A DNA stretch of 64,000 bases from Leptospirales bacterium (GCA_016788865.1 JAEUSB010000094.1:1-64000), one strand, 5' to 3'; positions 35,211 to 44,214 are shown, counted from the stretch's first letter. The notes: generated by a model from the sequence alone, not told the origin. Numbers and translations: made by a program.

Positions 35211-36473
35211 TCAAGCGCCAGGCTTGCCGAGCATTTTGAACATTGTCTTTTTGTAAGCTTCTACGCCAGGTTGATCAAAAGGATTCACGCCGAGCATGAT
35301 TCCCGAAACCGCACATGCATATTCAAAAAAGTAGAGCAATCCGCCGAGATGAAACTCGTTCATTTCTGGAAGGAGGATGCGCATGGATGGTACCTGGCCT
35401 TCCTGGTGTGCATCCTGCACCGCTGCAATTGCAATGCGGTTGATATCGTGAAGTGACCGTCCAGCGAGATACTCAAGGCCATCATCCACCTTAGAAGAAG
35501 GTACTTTGATGTCTGTAGAAGGTTTTTCCACATCGATCACAGTTTCGAATAACGTTCTTTCCGCTTCCTGAATCCATTGGCCCATTGAGTGCAGATCGCT
35601 TGAAAAATCGACCGATGCAGGGAAGATCCCCTTGCCTTCTTTGCCCTCTGATTCGCCGTACAATTGCTTCCACCATTCAGCAATGAAATGCAGCCCGGGT
35701 TGATAGTTCAGGAACAGCTCAATCTTCTTGCCCGACGCATAGGCCGCGTTCCGATAGCAAGCGTACTGCAATGCCAGGTTATTTGCAGAAGTGTCTTTGC
35801 GAATCGAATCCGCCATTGACTTGGCGCCCTCCAGCAGCTTGCGGATGTCCTTGCCAGCCGCAGCAATTGGCAATAGTCCCACGGGAGTCAGAACACTGAA
35901 CCGGCCGCCAACATCGTCAGGGATGATGAAACTGGTCCAATTGCGACTCTTAACGAGAGGTCGCAGACTACCTTTACTTGCGTCCGTTGTCACAAAGACA
36001 AGTTTTGCAATTTCATCGGCAGAGTGATTCGCCTCGAGGTGTGAAAGCAAAATCCTGAACGCCAGTCCGGGTTCAGTTGTTGTGCCACTTTTTGAGATTA
36101 CGTTGATTGCATACTTTTTTCCGCGAATCGTTGAGAGCACAGCCTGATGGTAAACAGAATCCATATTCTGTCCGGCGAATATCACCGGAAAACCGGACGT
36201 ATCCTGAGGAAGGCCGGACGAGAGGGCTTCAATCACTGCACGCGCACCAAGGTAGGAGCCCCCGATTCCCACTACAATCAGGCCATGGTTTTTCCGAATC
36301 TCGCGCGCTGCTTCTTCCACGGGAGCCACGGCGGCCAGAGCCTTTTCCGGGAGATCCAGCCAGCCCAAGAATTCCGCTCCCTTACACGATTTCCCCTCGA
36401 GTAACGCCTGCGCCTCCTGCGCCCGTGGCAGCAGTGAGAGTCCGGGATTGGCGTGTTTGAAATCCAGTTTCAT
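35211..36473 (-). CDS. pgi: Glucose-6-phosphate isomerase
   Basis: 420 residues from the ATG at 36473, which has AGAGG eight bases upstream; an in-frame ATG 13 codons earlier has no support. The family signatures are GIGGSYLGARAVIEAL, NVISKSGTTTEPGLAFRIL, DVGGRFSVLTPVGLLP and the C-terminal MLGVNPFDQPGVEAYKK. It interconverts glucose-6-phosphate and fructose-6-phosphate. The 169 bases between its end and the convergent apyrase gene (35042-35210) show no gene or clear terminator. Confidence 0.96.
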   Translation of the reverse strand: MKLDFKHANPGLSLLPRAQEAQALLEGKSCKGAEFLGWLDLPEKALAAVAPVEEAAREIRKNHGLIVVGIGGSYLGARAVIEALSSGLPQDTSGFPVIFAGQNMDSVYHQAVLSTIRGKKYAINVISKSGTTTEPGLAFRILLSHLEANHSADEIAKLVFVTTDASKGSLRPLVKSRNWTSFIIPDDVGGRFSVLTPVGLLPIAAAGKDIRKLLEGAKSMADSIRKDTSANNLALQYACYRNAAYASGKKIELFLNYQPGLHFIAEWWKQLYGESEGKEGKGIFPASVDFSSDLHSMGQWIQEAERTLFETVIDVEKPSTDIKVPSSKVDDGLEYLAGRSLHDINRIAIAAVQDAHQEGQVPSMRILLPEMNEFHLGGLLYFFEYACAVSGIMLGVNPFDQPGVEAYKKTMFKMLGKPGA

Positions 36474-36546
36474 TCTTTGTACCTCTTGAGAAAGCCTTGC
36501 AGAAACATACACATTACGCGATACTGGGTGTACTCGTCAATAACAC

Positions 36547-37401
36547 ATGCAAACTATGAAATCGTGCATTATTTCAATTCTAATTCTGGCGTCCGCGCAC
36601 TTGCATGCACTGGGCACCTACTCTGAGGGTTGGGCAATTATAGTCCCTACAAAACTGGAGCAGTCGGGAATTCTGTTCAACTCTTACGAGGGAATGTTAG
36701 ACATAGTTCATTATGATAGAAATGAATCCTGCGATGAGGCCAACGATGCCTGCTACACACCAAAATCGAAAAGCATCCCATTCAGCATCGATGATACAAG
36801 CACCAAACTTATTAACTTTGTCCAGAAGAACCTGAATCGCGAAATGATCATTAACTACCGGATTCACCGGGTAAAAGCAATGGACCTGTCATCTGACTTT
36901 GAAATTACTCAGGCCTTTGCGCTCGCGCAAGCAGTCCCTGAAAACTTTCAGCGTCAAGTCACCGTTGACAAAACTGGAAAGAAGCGAAGCTTCTCAGTCT
37001 TTGGAAAGATACTCATGCTTGAATATCGCGGGCGGGCTGTGGGCAGCTGGGAAGGAATCTACTACGACAAGCAAAAGGATCGGGTACATCCATTTTCCAT
37101 CACAAATGAAACTATCGCCAAACAGGTACTTGAAGTGATGAAGATCAAGAATCCCTACTATTTTGGGGTTACGGTCGCGTATGTGACAGGGATTCGGGAT
37201 TCTGCCTACGATATCTTTGAAATAAACCTTGATGGGCCGGCCGGTGCTCCAAAACCAAGCGGCGAACCTGACAAGACCGTGCCTGCAAAAGCGGAACCGA
37301 CCGATGCGGATAAACCCAAAACGGACCAGAAGACGGAACCAATAAAAGAAACCCCTAAGGAACCGTCAAAGAGCGAACCGGCAAAAGAACAAAAGGCGTA
37401 A
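36547..37401 (+). CDS. Secreted protein with Lys/Pro/Glu-rich tail, unknown function
   Basis: 284 residues with a signal peptide (SCIISILILASAHLHA). Residues 30-225 form a folded domain with two cysteines (NESCDEANDACYT), and the last 55 residues are a repetitive charged tail (KTEPIKETPKEPSKSEPAKE). Tails of this kind often tether proteins to envelope polymers or act as flexible linkers. It lies divergent from pgi. No family recognised. Confidence 0.7.
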   Translation: MQTMKSCIISILILASAHLHALGTYSEGWAIIVPTKLEQSGILFNSYEGMLDIVHYDRNESCDEANDACYTPKSKSIPFSIDDTSTKLINFVQKNLNREMIINYRIHRVKAMDLSSDFEITQAFALAQAVPENFQRQVTVDKTGKKRSFSVFGKILMLEYRGRAVGSWEGIYYDKQKDRVHPFSITNETIAKQVLEVMKIKNPYYFGVTVAYVTGIRDSAYDIFEINLDGPAGAPKPSGEPDKTVPAKAEPTDADKPKTDQKTEPIKETPKEPSKSEPAKEQKA

Positions 37402-37492
37402 AAACAATAGTCAGCGTCACTTTTCCCTGTTTTTTTCTTCCACGAGCGTTTTCTATTTGCGCGATCAAAATTGCGCTCTCATAGTGTCTGAG

Positions 37493-38332
37493 ATGGAATC
37501 GGCAATTCTGAAGATACGCCAGCTGCCTGTGCTCCCGCAGATTGCCACACATATCTTGAACCTGAACGATGATATGAGCTTCACTGAACTGGAGCGCATG
37601 GTGAAATCGGATCAGGCCATCAGCGCACTCATCCTCAAAGCAGCAAATTCCACCTTTTACGCGCGAAACGGAAATGTGAAAACCATTCCGCAGGCGGGCA
37701 CGCTCATGGGAATCAAGATGATTCGTTCACTGATTCTCCTGGCTGCCAGTAAATCCATGTTCAAAGGGAACAATGCGCGATTCAAAGAACTCGTATGGAA
37801 ACACTCGCTGGCCACGGCAGCACTGGCAAGGAAAGTTGCCCTTGAGTTAAAGAAGAATGATATGGCGGAGGAGGCTTTCATGGCCGGACTTTTCCATGAC
37901 ATTGGAAAGGCCGTTCTCTCTGAGAACGACAGACAGAAATTCGTAGAAGTCATCAACATCGTTGTTACCAGGTCTGTACCTTTCGAAGTGGCAGAGCTTG
38001 AGGTATTCGGGGTAACGCATATGGATGCGGGCGTTTATGCGGTGAAGGCCTGGAATCTGCCGGAAGTGTTTGGCGCCGCCGCGCGGTCCACAGATCAGAT
38101 TCCAGATGATATTTCCTTGCGCGAAGCCGGTATTGTCCGATTGATACGTTATGCGAACTTCCTTTCAAAGGCCAGCGGAAACGGGCATAAAACACAGGGT
38201 ATGGACGAATCCATCGCGCCCGTCCGCCAGGAACTCGGAATCAGTGATGAGGCACATGCACAATGGATAAAGAAAACTCCAGCAATCCTCAGCAGCGATG
38301 AGTTCTTCCAGTTTGCAGCGTCGCTCGAATAA
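37493..38332 (+). CDS. HDOD-domain signalling protein
   Basis: 279 residues from the ATG at 37493 (the frame opens at a TTG 12 codons earlier). The HDOD core is unmistakable: IRQLPVLPQIATHIL, ILKAANSTFY, GIKMIRSLILL, WKHSLATAALARKVA, and AFMAGLFHDIGKAVL. HDOD proteins lack phosphodiesterase activity in general and act as signalling scaffolds. It overlaps the following cyclase gene by 35 bases, so the two are probably co-translated and act together. Confidence 0.9.
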   Translation: MESAILKIRQLPVLPQIATHILNLNDDMSFTELERMVKSDQAISALILKAANSTFYARNGNVKTIPQAGTLMGIKMIRSLILLAASKSMFKGNNARFKELVWKHSLATAALARKVALELKKNDMAEEAFMAGLFHDIGKAVLSENDRQKFVEVINIVVTRSVPFEVAELEVFGVTHMDAGVYAVKAWNLPEVFGAAARSTDQIPDDISLREAGIVRLIRYANFLSKASGNGHKTQGMDESIAPVRQELGISDEAHAQWIKKTPAILSSDEFFQFAASLE

Positions 38333-40061
38333 AAGCAAGCTCCGGCCAAGCACGGAGGTCGCGATTGTCTACGATCTTCATGGCGGAGTACAGAACGACA
38401 TTAAAGCCATGGTCGATCGTCTCTGTGCGGACATTGACAGACCCGATTTAACCGGACCACTCTTCATTGTGACCTTTGAGCTGGCCCTCAATGCGCTGAA
38501 AGCGGTCTACAAGAATCTCTATTTTGAACACTTTGTAAAGGAACTTGGTCTCGATAACGTTTCTTACGAAGCATGGCTGGGCCTCTTCAAAACAGAAATT
38601 GAAACCCACAAAGGCAGGTTCTTTTCAGACCTGGCGCGCGAAAAGCGACTGGGCGTGAAAGTCTATCTACAAAGACGCGAGTCTTCGGCCACCATCATGG
38701 TTGTGAATCAGGGCAGTCCTTCTGACCTGGAATACGAACGCATAATGCGTTCAATCAAGAGTGCAAGACAATTGAAACAGCTTTCCGTCCTCCTGGAGGA
38801 CGACACGCGTGATCGCCACGGCGAGGGCGCTGGCCTTGGGATTCCGCTCATTGTGATGACCTTGCGCGGGATGGGACTGACTCCGGATAACCTGAAGTTC
38901 CACGTAAAGAATGACAAAACAATTGTTTCGTTCACCATCCCTCTGTCTGGAAAGAAAGATAATACTCTTACGGAGGTCCTGCCGGAAGTCATCAACGATG
39001 CAGTTCTGGCACAGGAATACTTCCAGAAGATGGATCTCTGCGTACTTCAATTCGACGCACACGGTAGTTTACGCGCTGTTTCCCCGGCCTTTCTGCGAAA
39101 GATGGGGCTCGACACCAATGACGTGGATAAGTGCAGCGGGCTCATTCCGCAAAAGTTCCTGGACGATGTATTTCGAGGACCGCGTAGCATCCGTTTGATT
39201 GAAAGATTTGAGAACTACCATCTGCAACTGGCTTCTGCGGACGGAAAAAGTGACCTTGTATTCAATGTCAGCGGATTCATGGATTCACAGATGCGTGTCT
39301 TCACGTTCTGGAGTACTGTATTTGCCCATCGCGACACGCCCCGATCCGAAAGTAACCTTGTCGAAAATATTCAGGTAAACAATATCACGCGGCAGTACAT
39401 ACCCGCAATCGTTCTGCAAAAGGCAGAGGAAAACGTTCGGCTCGGGCGCAAGGAAATTGTAAGTGAAGTGCGCGAAGCCACAATTCTCTTCACTGACATT
39501 GTAGATTTTACCAGGATATCCAAACATTCAAAACCAGAAGAGGTTGTGGATTTACTTAACACCGCCCTTACAATCGCGACGCGGCTTGTGCTAAAGCACG
39601 GCGGCTACGTCGACAAGTTCATGGGGGATTCGATCTTTGCAATTTTTGAGAATCCGCTACCTGCTGTAGTTGCAGCAATTGAAATTCAGAATGCATTCCA
39701 GGAAATGAATGATGTGCGCGCCATTGACGAAAAGCAGGCTGTGCATCTACGCATAGGTGTTCACACTGGAACCGTCATCCTTGGAAACGTTGGAACCAGA
39801 GAACGCATGGACTGGACGGCGATTGGGGATGTGGTCAATCAAACCGCTCGAATCGCGCGTGCCTGTAAGCCGGGCCAGGTGGTAATTTCTGCGGACACCT
39901 ACGATCGGATCAGCGCACACATCTCCTATACGAATACTACAGAACTCAAGGCCCGCAACCGAATGACTGAGAAGCTCTATTTTGTCCGGTCCGTCACATT
40001 CACTCACCAGGATGCAAAGCTAACATTATCCCTGCGCGAAAAGAATCCCGTTGCCGAATAG
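38298..40061 (+). CDS. GHKL ATPase-like / PAS-like / class III nucleotide cyclase fusion
   Basis: 587 residues. Residues about 40-215 resemble a GHKL ATPase: N box FELALNALKAVY, G2 box GEGAGLGIPLIV, but the G1 box Asp is Asn (VVNQGSP). A PAS-like region spans about 240-360 (DLCVLQFDAHGSLRAVSPAFL). The class III cyclase follows (about 390-560): metal Asp in LFTDIVDF and GDSIFAIF, Lys in YVDKFMGD, and RMDWTAIGDVVNQTARI with Thr at the purine-selectivity site and the catalytic Asn/Arg. It likely makes cAMP. Its start lies within the HDOD gene. Confidence 0.88.
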   Translation: MSSSSLQRRSNKSKLRPSTEVAIVYDLHGGVQNDIKAMVDRLCADIDRPDLTGPLFIVTFELALNALKAVYKNLYFEHFVKELGLDNVSYEAWLGLFKTEIETHKGRFFSDLAREKRLGVKVYLQRRESSATIMVVNQGSPSDLEYERIMRSIKSARQLKQLSVLLEDDTRDRHGEGAGLGIPLIVMTLRGMGLTPDNLKFHVKNDKTIVSFTIPLSGKKDNTLTEVLPEVINDAVLAQEYFQKMDLCVLQFDAHGSLRAVSPAFLRKMGLDTNDVDKCSGLIPQKFLDDVFRGPRSIRLIERFENYHLQLASADGKSDLVFNVSGFMDSQMRVFTFWSTVFAHRDTPRSESNLVENIQVNNITRQYIPAIVLQKAEENVRLGRKEIVSEVREATILFTDIVDFTRISKHSKPEEVVDLLNTALTIATRLVLKHGGYVDKFMGDSIFAIFENPLPAVVAAIEIQNAFQEMNDVRAIDEKQAVHLRIGVHTGTVILGNVGTRERMDWTAIGDVVNQTARIARACKPGQVVISADTYDRISAHISYTNTTELKARNRMTEKLYFVRSVTFTHQDAKLTLSLREKNPVAE

Positions 40062-40174
40062 CTACCGTAATCATATGCTATTGTCACTGACGCGCAGTCA
40101 TTGGAGCAGGCGCAATTATTCCCGGTTTGACCTTAAAGCACAGGCACAGTAATCGCCCACAAAAGAATTTGGGG

Positions 40175-40212
40175 GCCCGGGGTGGCAATGCCAGAAATCA
40201 ATGGTCCCGGGC
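40175..40212 (+). promoter_or_regulatory. Hairpin enclosing the candidate start of the STAS-LytTR gene
   Basis: GCCCGGG (40175-40181) is perfectly complementary to CCCGGGC (40206-40212), and the intervening 24 bases contain an inner TGG/CCA stem and the ATG at 40201. The structure would occlude that start codon in the mRNA. It may control translation, or show that a later start is used. Confidence 0.45.
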
Positions 40213-41046
40213 AAAAAATATCGCAAAAAATCAGGGTCCAGCTTTTTATCTCCAGATGAGAAAAGACTGGCAAACTTGGACCGTGGCTTTTGGCTTACCC
40301 AATTACGTGATCGGATAACAACCTTGGACCTGGTAATAGAAGAAAAGAGCGGGCTAAAAATTGTCCGGATTAAGCTCGATACGATCTCGCTTTTTGAGTC
40401 TCGAAATCTCCAGAATGAGATTGAATCCATGACTGCCGACAGCAGGGTCGTGGCGCTTGATTTGAGCGCCGTTGACTACATGGATTCCTCAGCCCTCATC
40501 CTCTTTCTCAAGCTTTCTGAGAACCTTAACCTGAAGGGTGGTTTCCTGGTCCTCTTCGGCATCAGGGAAAGTGTTCAGTCCATGATGACAATGACCTACC
40601 TGGATCATATCGTTGAAATTGTGCGGACGGAAGAAGACGCAGTCAAGCTGGCCGGGTCCGCAGCTCTGGAAAAACGCGAATTCATCTCAAACCTCAGACA
40701 GGCAGTCATTTTCCGCGGGGAATCCCGGTACCATGTAATCCCCTACGCAGATATCATCCACCTCTCATCTCAGGGGCGTACCACAACAGTTCATGCAACT
40801 ACTGGATCCTACAAGACCAACAAACTACTGAAAGAAATGGAAAGCCGGCTTACTTCGACTCAGTTTCTGCGAATTCACAAGAGTTACGTGGTGAATATGG
40901 ATTTTGTGAACGGAATGCAATACTCGGTGGGTGGAATGTATACCCTGTTCCTGAAAGACAAGGCTCAGACATCGCTCCCGGTTGGCCGGATTTTTGTCCC
41001 GCGCCTCAAAGCGGCTCTGGGCATGGGCGGCGAGGTTCCTACGTAG
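40201..41046 (+). CDS. STAS-LytTR fusion regulator
   Basis: Up to 281 residues. Residues about 42-150 form a STAS domain with the phospho-acceptor loop LDLSAVDYMDSSALILFLKL (Ser in DSSA). Residues about 160-275 are a LytTR DNA-binding domain (IPYADIIHLSSQGRTTTVHA, then FLRIHKSYVVNMDFV and SLPVGRIFVPRLKAAL). The pairing suggests a transcription factor switched by serine phosphorylation instead of a receiver. The start is uncertain: no ribosome site precedes the ATG at 40201, and TTG codons at about 40276 and 40324 are alternatives. Confidence 0.85.
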   Translation: MVPGKKYRKKSGSSFLSPDEKRLANLDRGFWLTQLRDRITTLDLVIEEKSGLKIVRIKLDTISLFESRNLQNEIESMTADSRVVALDLSAVDYMDSSALILFLKLSENLNLKGGFLVLFGIRESVQSMMTMTYLDHIVEIVRTEEDAVKLAGSAALEKREFISNLRQAVIFRGESRYHVIPYADIIHLSSQGRTTTVHATTGSYKTNKLLKEMESRLTSTQFLRIHKSYVVNMDFVNGMQYSVGGMYTLFLKDKAQTSLPVGRIFVPRLKAALGMGGEVPT

Positions 41047-41105
41047 CCCTGCCCTTTTTTGATTTGACCCTACCCCCCATGGAGGGATTTCTAGTTCAAA
41101 CAGTG

Positions 41106-41179
41106 GCGGGCGTAGTGTAATGGTAGCACGGTAGCCTTCCAAGCTCCCTGAGAGGGTTCAAATCCCTTCGCCCGCTCCA
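41106..41179 (+). tRNA. tRNA-Gly (anticodon UCC)
   Basis: Full cloverleaf: acceptor arms GCGGGCG (41106-41112) and CGCCCGC (41169-41175) pair perfectly; the D arm has GGTAG; the anticodon loop CTTCCAA gives UCC; the T arm is GAGGG-TTCAAAT-CCCTT; discriminator T and an encoded CCA (41177-41179). One T-C mismatch in the anticodon stem. Confidence 0.96.
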
Positions 41180-41184
41180 CTAAT

Positions 41185-41250
41185 GTAACAAAGCAAACCT
41201 GCCAGAGTTACCGCATCGTAATCATATTGTAACATTTCCGGTCTTATACT
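41185..41250 (+). promoter_or_regulatory. Candidate Pho-box promoter of phoBR
   Basis: Half-sites GTAACA (41185), GTTACC (41207), GTAATC (41218) and GTAACA (41229) lie in an exact 11-base phase, with only the 41196 register not matching. Ten bases after the last half-site is TATACT (41245-41250), a good -10, nine bases before the phoB ATG. PhoB/PhoP-type sites elsewhere are direct repeats with an 11-base period replacing the -35 element. The last half-site and flank (ATTGTAACATTTCC) recur exactly upstream of pstS. Confidence 0.65.
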
Positions 41251-41258
41251 AAGTAAGC

Positions 41259-41951
41259 ATGGAAGATCAGAACATCAAAGGCTTTCGCCTGCTCATTGTT
41301 GAGGATGAGGACGATATTGCGCAACTGATGCGCTTCAACCTTGAGGAAGAGGGATTCCTCGTTACAGTCTCCAACAATGGAATGGAAGCACTGGGAAAGA
41401 TCGAAAGAAACATACCTGACGCAATGATCCTGGATCTGATGCTTCCGGGCTTGAATGGACTTGAGATTCTAAAAAAGATACGCGCTAAGTACGATTTCCC
41501 TGTCGTGATGGTAACGGCGCGCTCAGCCGAAACGGACGCTGTGCTCGGACTGGAACTTGGCGCGGACGACTATATCCGTAAACCCTTCAGCCCGCGGGAG
41601 CTCGTGGCGCGCGTGAAGGCAGTATTCAGAAGAAAGGCACCACCAAGAGAGACTGCACAAGGGACTATCTCGCGCGGTCAGATTGAAATGGATCTTTCAG
41701 CGCATCGAGTTAAGATCAAGGGTCAGGAAGCAGATCTCACAATGATCGAGTACAAATTGCTGCAACTGCTGATGGAGAATACGGACATTGCCTTCTCGCG
41801 CGATAAGCTGCTCGACAGAGTCTGGGGGCGAGAAGTGTATGTGTCCGACCGGGCGGTGGACGTGAACATCAAACGTCTGAGATCAAAACTTGGAATTGAA
41901 AAGGAAAGACTTGAAACAGTGCGCGGCGTGGGCTACAGATTCCGGGGCTAA
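41259..41951 (+). CDS. phoB: PhoB-like response regulator
   Basis: A 230-residue OmpR/PhoB-family regulator. The receiver has LLIVEDEDD, the phospho-Asp in MILDLMLPG, Thr in MVTARS and Lys in IRKPFSP. The winged helix contains LTMIEYKLLQLLMEN, VWGREVYVSDRAVDVNIKRLRSKL and VRGVGYRF. Position next to phoR, PstS-like and pst genes supports PhoB identity. Confidence 0.92.
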   Translation: MEDQNIKGFRLLIVEDEDDIAQLMRFNLEEEGFLVTVSNNGMEALGKIERNIPDAMILDLMLPGLNGLEILKKIRAKYDFPVVMVTARSAETDAVLGLELGADDYIRKPFSPRELVARVKAVFRRKAPPRETAQGTISRGQIEMDLSAHRVKIKGQEADLTMIEYKLLQLLMENTDIAFSRDKLLDRVWGREVYVSDRAVDVNIKRLRSKLGIEKERLETVRGVGYRFRG

Positions 41952-41957
41952 GCCCTG

Positions 41958-43310
41958 ATGAATATTGTAGTTCGCCTACTTTCCGTATCGCTTCCGTTCC
42001 TGATCCTGCTACCATTTGGAATTGGTCTCTGGCTCAAGAACCAACCGGATCGAAACGACTTTCACTATTTCTTCTATGGCTACCTGTCGGCACTCGCCCT
42101 TTCGTTCTACTTTGCAATGCGAGCTACGCGTGATATAGTTCGACCGCTCCGCAGTCTGTTAGGTAGAATTCGAACGTTCCCCAGGGAAGTCCAGAATTCC
42201 GATGGTACCTCGCCGGTCCCTGAAATCGCCCAGGTTGTCCGCAGTACAGATGATTTCATGGAAAGGCTGCGCACCCAGGTCACGGATCTAACCGTGGAAA
42301 AAGATCTCCTGGGTTCTATGTTGAACGGACTCCATGAGGGAGTAATCTGCCTCGATCGTGAAGGAACCATTGTTTTCCAGAACCAGACCATGCAAACGGA
42401 TATCGTTGAACCAGCTGCGGTGGGAAAACCCTACTTCAAGGTTGTGAAGAGCTCGGAACTACTTGAGTACATCCGTGAATCGCTCAAGCGAGATCCCCTG
42501 CAGCCGAACCCCGAACCCTTTGAGTTTTCACGCCCGGGCGCGCATTTGACTGCAACATTTTCCTCTGTGGTGTTCCAGGGTATGCCGCAATTGTTCCTGG
42601 TAATTGTGCATGACGACACGCAGGAATTCAATACGCGTAGACTTCGCGAAGACTTTCTACAAAACGCCAGCCATGAGCTGAAAACACCAATTACGAGCAT
42701 TCGCGGCTATGCCGAAACTCTTCTCTACAGAACCGAGGATCCGCAAAAAGCAGGGTTTCTGTCGGCTGTTCTTCGCAATGTTGAGCGCATGGAACGCCTC
42801 ATCGAAGACATGCTGACCATATCTAAGATCGAATCCCGCAGTTTTCCTTTCCAACCAGAGAAACTCAATCTGCACGAGTATATGCATCGCATAGCCGACC
42901 TGGTGAATGGCTTTTTGCGCCGCAAGGAACAGACGCTCAATGTCAAAATTGCCCCTGACGTGCAGTACCTGGTTGCAGATCCCCTCTTACTCGAACATCT
43001 CTTGATCAACTTGCTCGATAATGCTTCGCGCTATTCACCGGAGGGCGGTGCTGTAACAGTTCAATTCTATTCGGAAGGAAAGCGCATCAGAATCGATGTC
43101 ATCGACGAGGGCCCCGGCGTTCCGCGTGAATTCCGCGAGAAAGTATTCGAGCGATTCTTTCGTGCCGACAGGAATCGCTCCCGCGCGGAAGGGGGGTCCG
43201 GTCTGGGCCTGAGCATTGTGCGGCAGATTACGCGGATTCATGGGGGCACCGTTTCCGTTCTGGAAGGACCGGACTCGGGCGCCCGATTCAGCGTCAGCCT
43301 GCCGGGCTAA
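41958..43310 (+). CDS. phoR: PhoR-like sensor histidine kinase
   Basis: A 450-residue kinase with two N-terminal transmembrane helices separated by a very short loop (about 5-25 and 35-53), a HAMP-like stretch, a PAS domain (about 115-220, LDREGTIVFQNQTM), and the catalytic core: H box NASHELKTPITSIRGY, N box LLINLLDNASRY, DEGPGVP and GGSGLGLSIV. The lack of a periplasmic domain fits PhoR, which senses phosphate through the Pst transporter and PhoU. Confidence 0.92.
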   Translation: MNIVVRLLSVSLPFLILLPFGIGLWLKNQPDRNDFHYFFYGYLSALALSFYFAMRATRDIVRPLRSLLGRIRTFPREVQNSDGTSPVPEIAQVVRSTDDFMERLRTQVTDLTVEKDLLGSMLNGLHEGVICLDREGTIVFQNQTMQTDIVEPAAVGKPYFKVVKSSELLEYIRESLKRDPLQPNPEPFEFSRPGAHLTATFSSVVFQGMPQLFLVIVHDDTQEFNTRRLREDFLQNASHELKTPITSIRGYAETLLYRTEDPQKAGFLSAVLRNVERMERLIEDMLTISKIESRSFPFQPEKLNLHEYMHRIADLVNGFLRRKEQTLNVKIAPDVQYLVADPLLLEHLLINLLDNASRYSPEGGAVTVQFYSEGKRIRIDVIDEGPGVPREFREKVFERFFRADRNRSRAEGGSGLGLSIVRQITRIHGGTVSVLEGPDSGARFSVSLPG

Positions 43311-43356
43311 TCGCTTTCTACTTGACCCGAGGCCTTAACTCGCTGCAATTCCCTTG

Positions 43357-44214
43357 ATGCTCCGGATTCAAACCCTCGTTTTACTTTCCATTGTATTCAT
43401 CTTTGCATGCGGAAAGCCGCAGTCAAAAGGAACCAGCTATTGCGCTGCCGGCGGGGAGGAGCTGAGCGTTGCCATGGACGCCTGGTCTGCAGCGTATGCC
43501 GGGAAAGCCAGACCGCCACAATACGAAGGGCGGGGCAATCGCACCGCTACCATCGCTCTCAAAGAGGGAGTCTGTGAAATGGGCGCCAGTTCTGAAGTCC
43601 TCCCGGATGAAGACATCCATGCGATTGTTTCTGCTGGAAAGAAAGCTGTTGCTATCCCGATCGCAATCGAAGCAATCGCATTCATTGTCTCAAGTGATAT
43701 TCCAGCCACGTCCATTAGCCACCAACAAGTGGTCCAAATTTTTGCACGTGGAGAACAGGACGGGGCTAGTCTGGGTATGACTGGAAAGATTCAAGCCTAC
43801 GGAATAAACTCGGCGACAGATCGCTACCACTGGATCCGGAAGGATATTCTGGGGGCCCCGTTCTCCGATCATGTTCGCGAAATGTCAGGCCCTCTTGCCC
43901 TTGCAGATCGCATATCGCAAACGTCAGGCGGAATTGGGTACGCAAGACCCCGTGAGGCCGGTTCAGCCAGAATACTATCTGTTGGGACGCAGAAGGGTGT
44001 CGTTCCCGCTTCGCTCGAAAACATCAGGAGCGGAGCGTATCCTTTCACGCGTCGCTACTTTATGTATCTGGTAAATCCATCACAGGAAACGCGTGCCTTT
44101 GTTCGATTTATCCTTTCAGACGAAGCCCAAAAGCAACTTCTCCCCATCGGCCTCTATCCGCTCGACGAGACTGGTCGCAGGGAGTCACTCAAGTTGCTGG
44201 ATCAAATTCCTTGA
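43357..44214 (+). CDS. Second PstS-like phosphate-binding lipoprotein
   Basis: 285 residues from the ATG at 43357 with lipoprotein signal MLRIQTLVLLSIVFIFAC. The body is a type II periplasmic-binding fold (AIAFIVSSDIPATSISHQQVVQIFARGE, ISQTSGGIGYARP, FIL SDEAQ-type end). It is diverged from the pstS at 48857, and lacks that protein's GSSTVGP start. Located in the phoBR operon rather than with the transporter, it may tune sensing or provide low-affinity binding. Confidence 0.82.
   Translation: MLRIQTLVLLSIVFIFACGKPQSKGTSYCAAGGEELSVAMDAWSAAYAGKARPPQYEGRGNRTATIALKEGVCEMGASSEVLPDEDIHAIVSAGKKAVAIPIAIEAIAFIVSSDIPATSISHQQVVQIFARGEQDGASLGMTGKIQAYGINSATDRYHWIRKDILGAPFSDHVREMSGPLALADRISQTSGGIGYARPREAGSARILSVGTQKGVVPASLENIRSGAYPFTRRYFMYLVNPSQETRAFVRFILSDEAQKQLLPIGLYPLDETGRRESLKLLDQIP

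Noticed and set aside
40061..40105. Another Pho box upstream of the STAS-LytTR gene (CGTAATCATAT is shared with the phoB promoter)
   Set aside because: Following GTCACT and GTCATT elements are not in the 11-base phase and no -10 element follows at the right distance.
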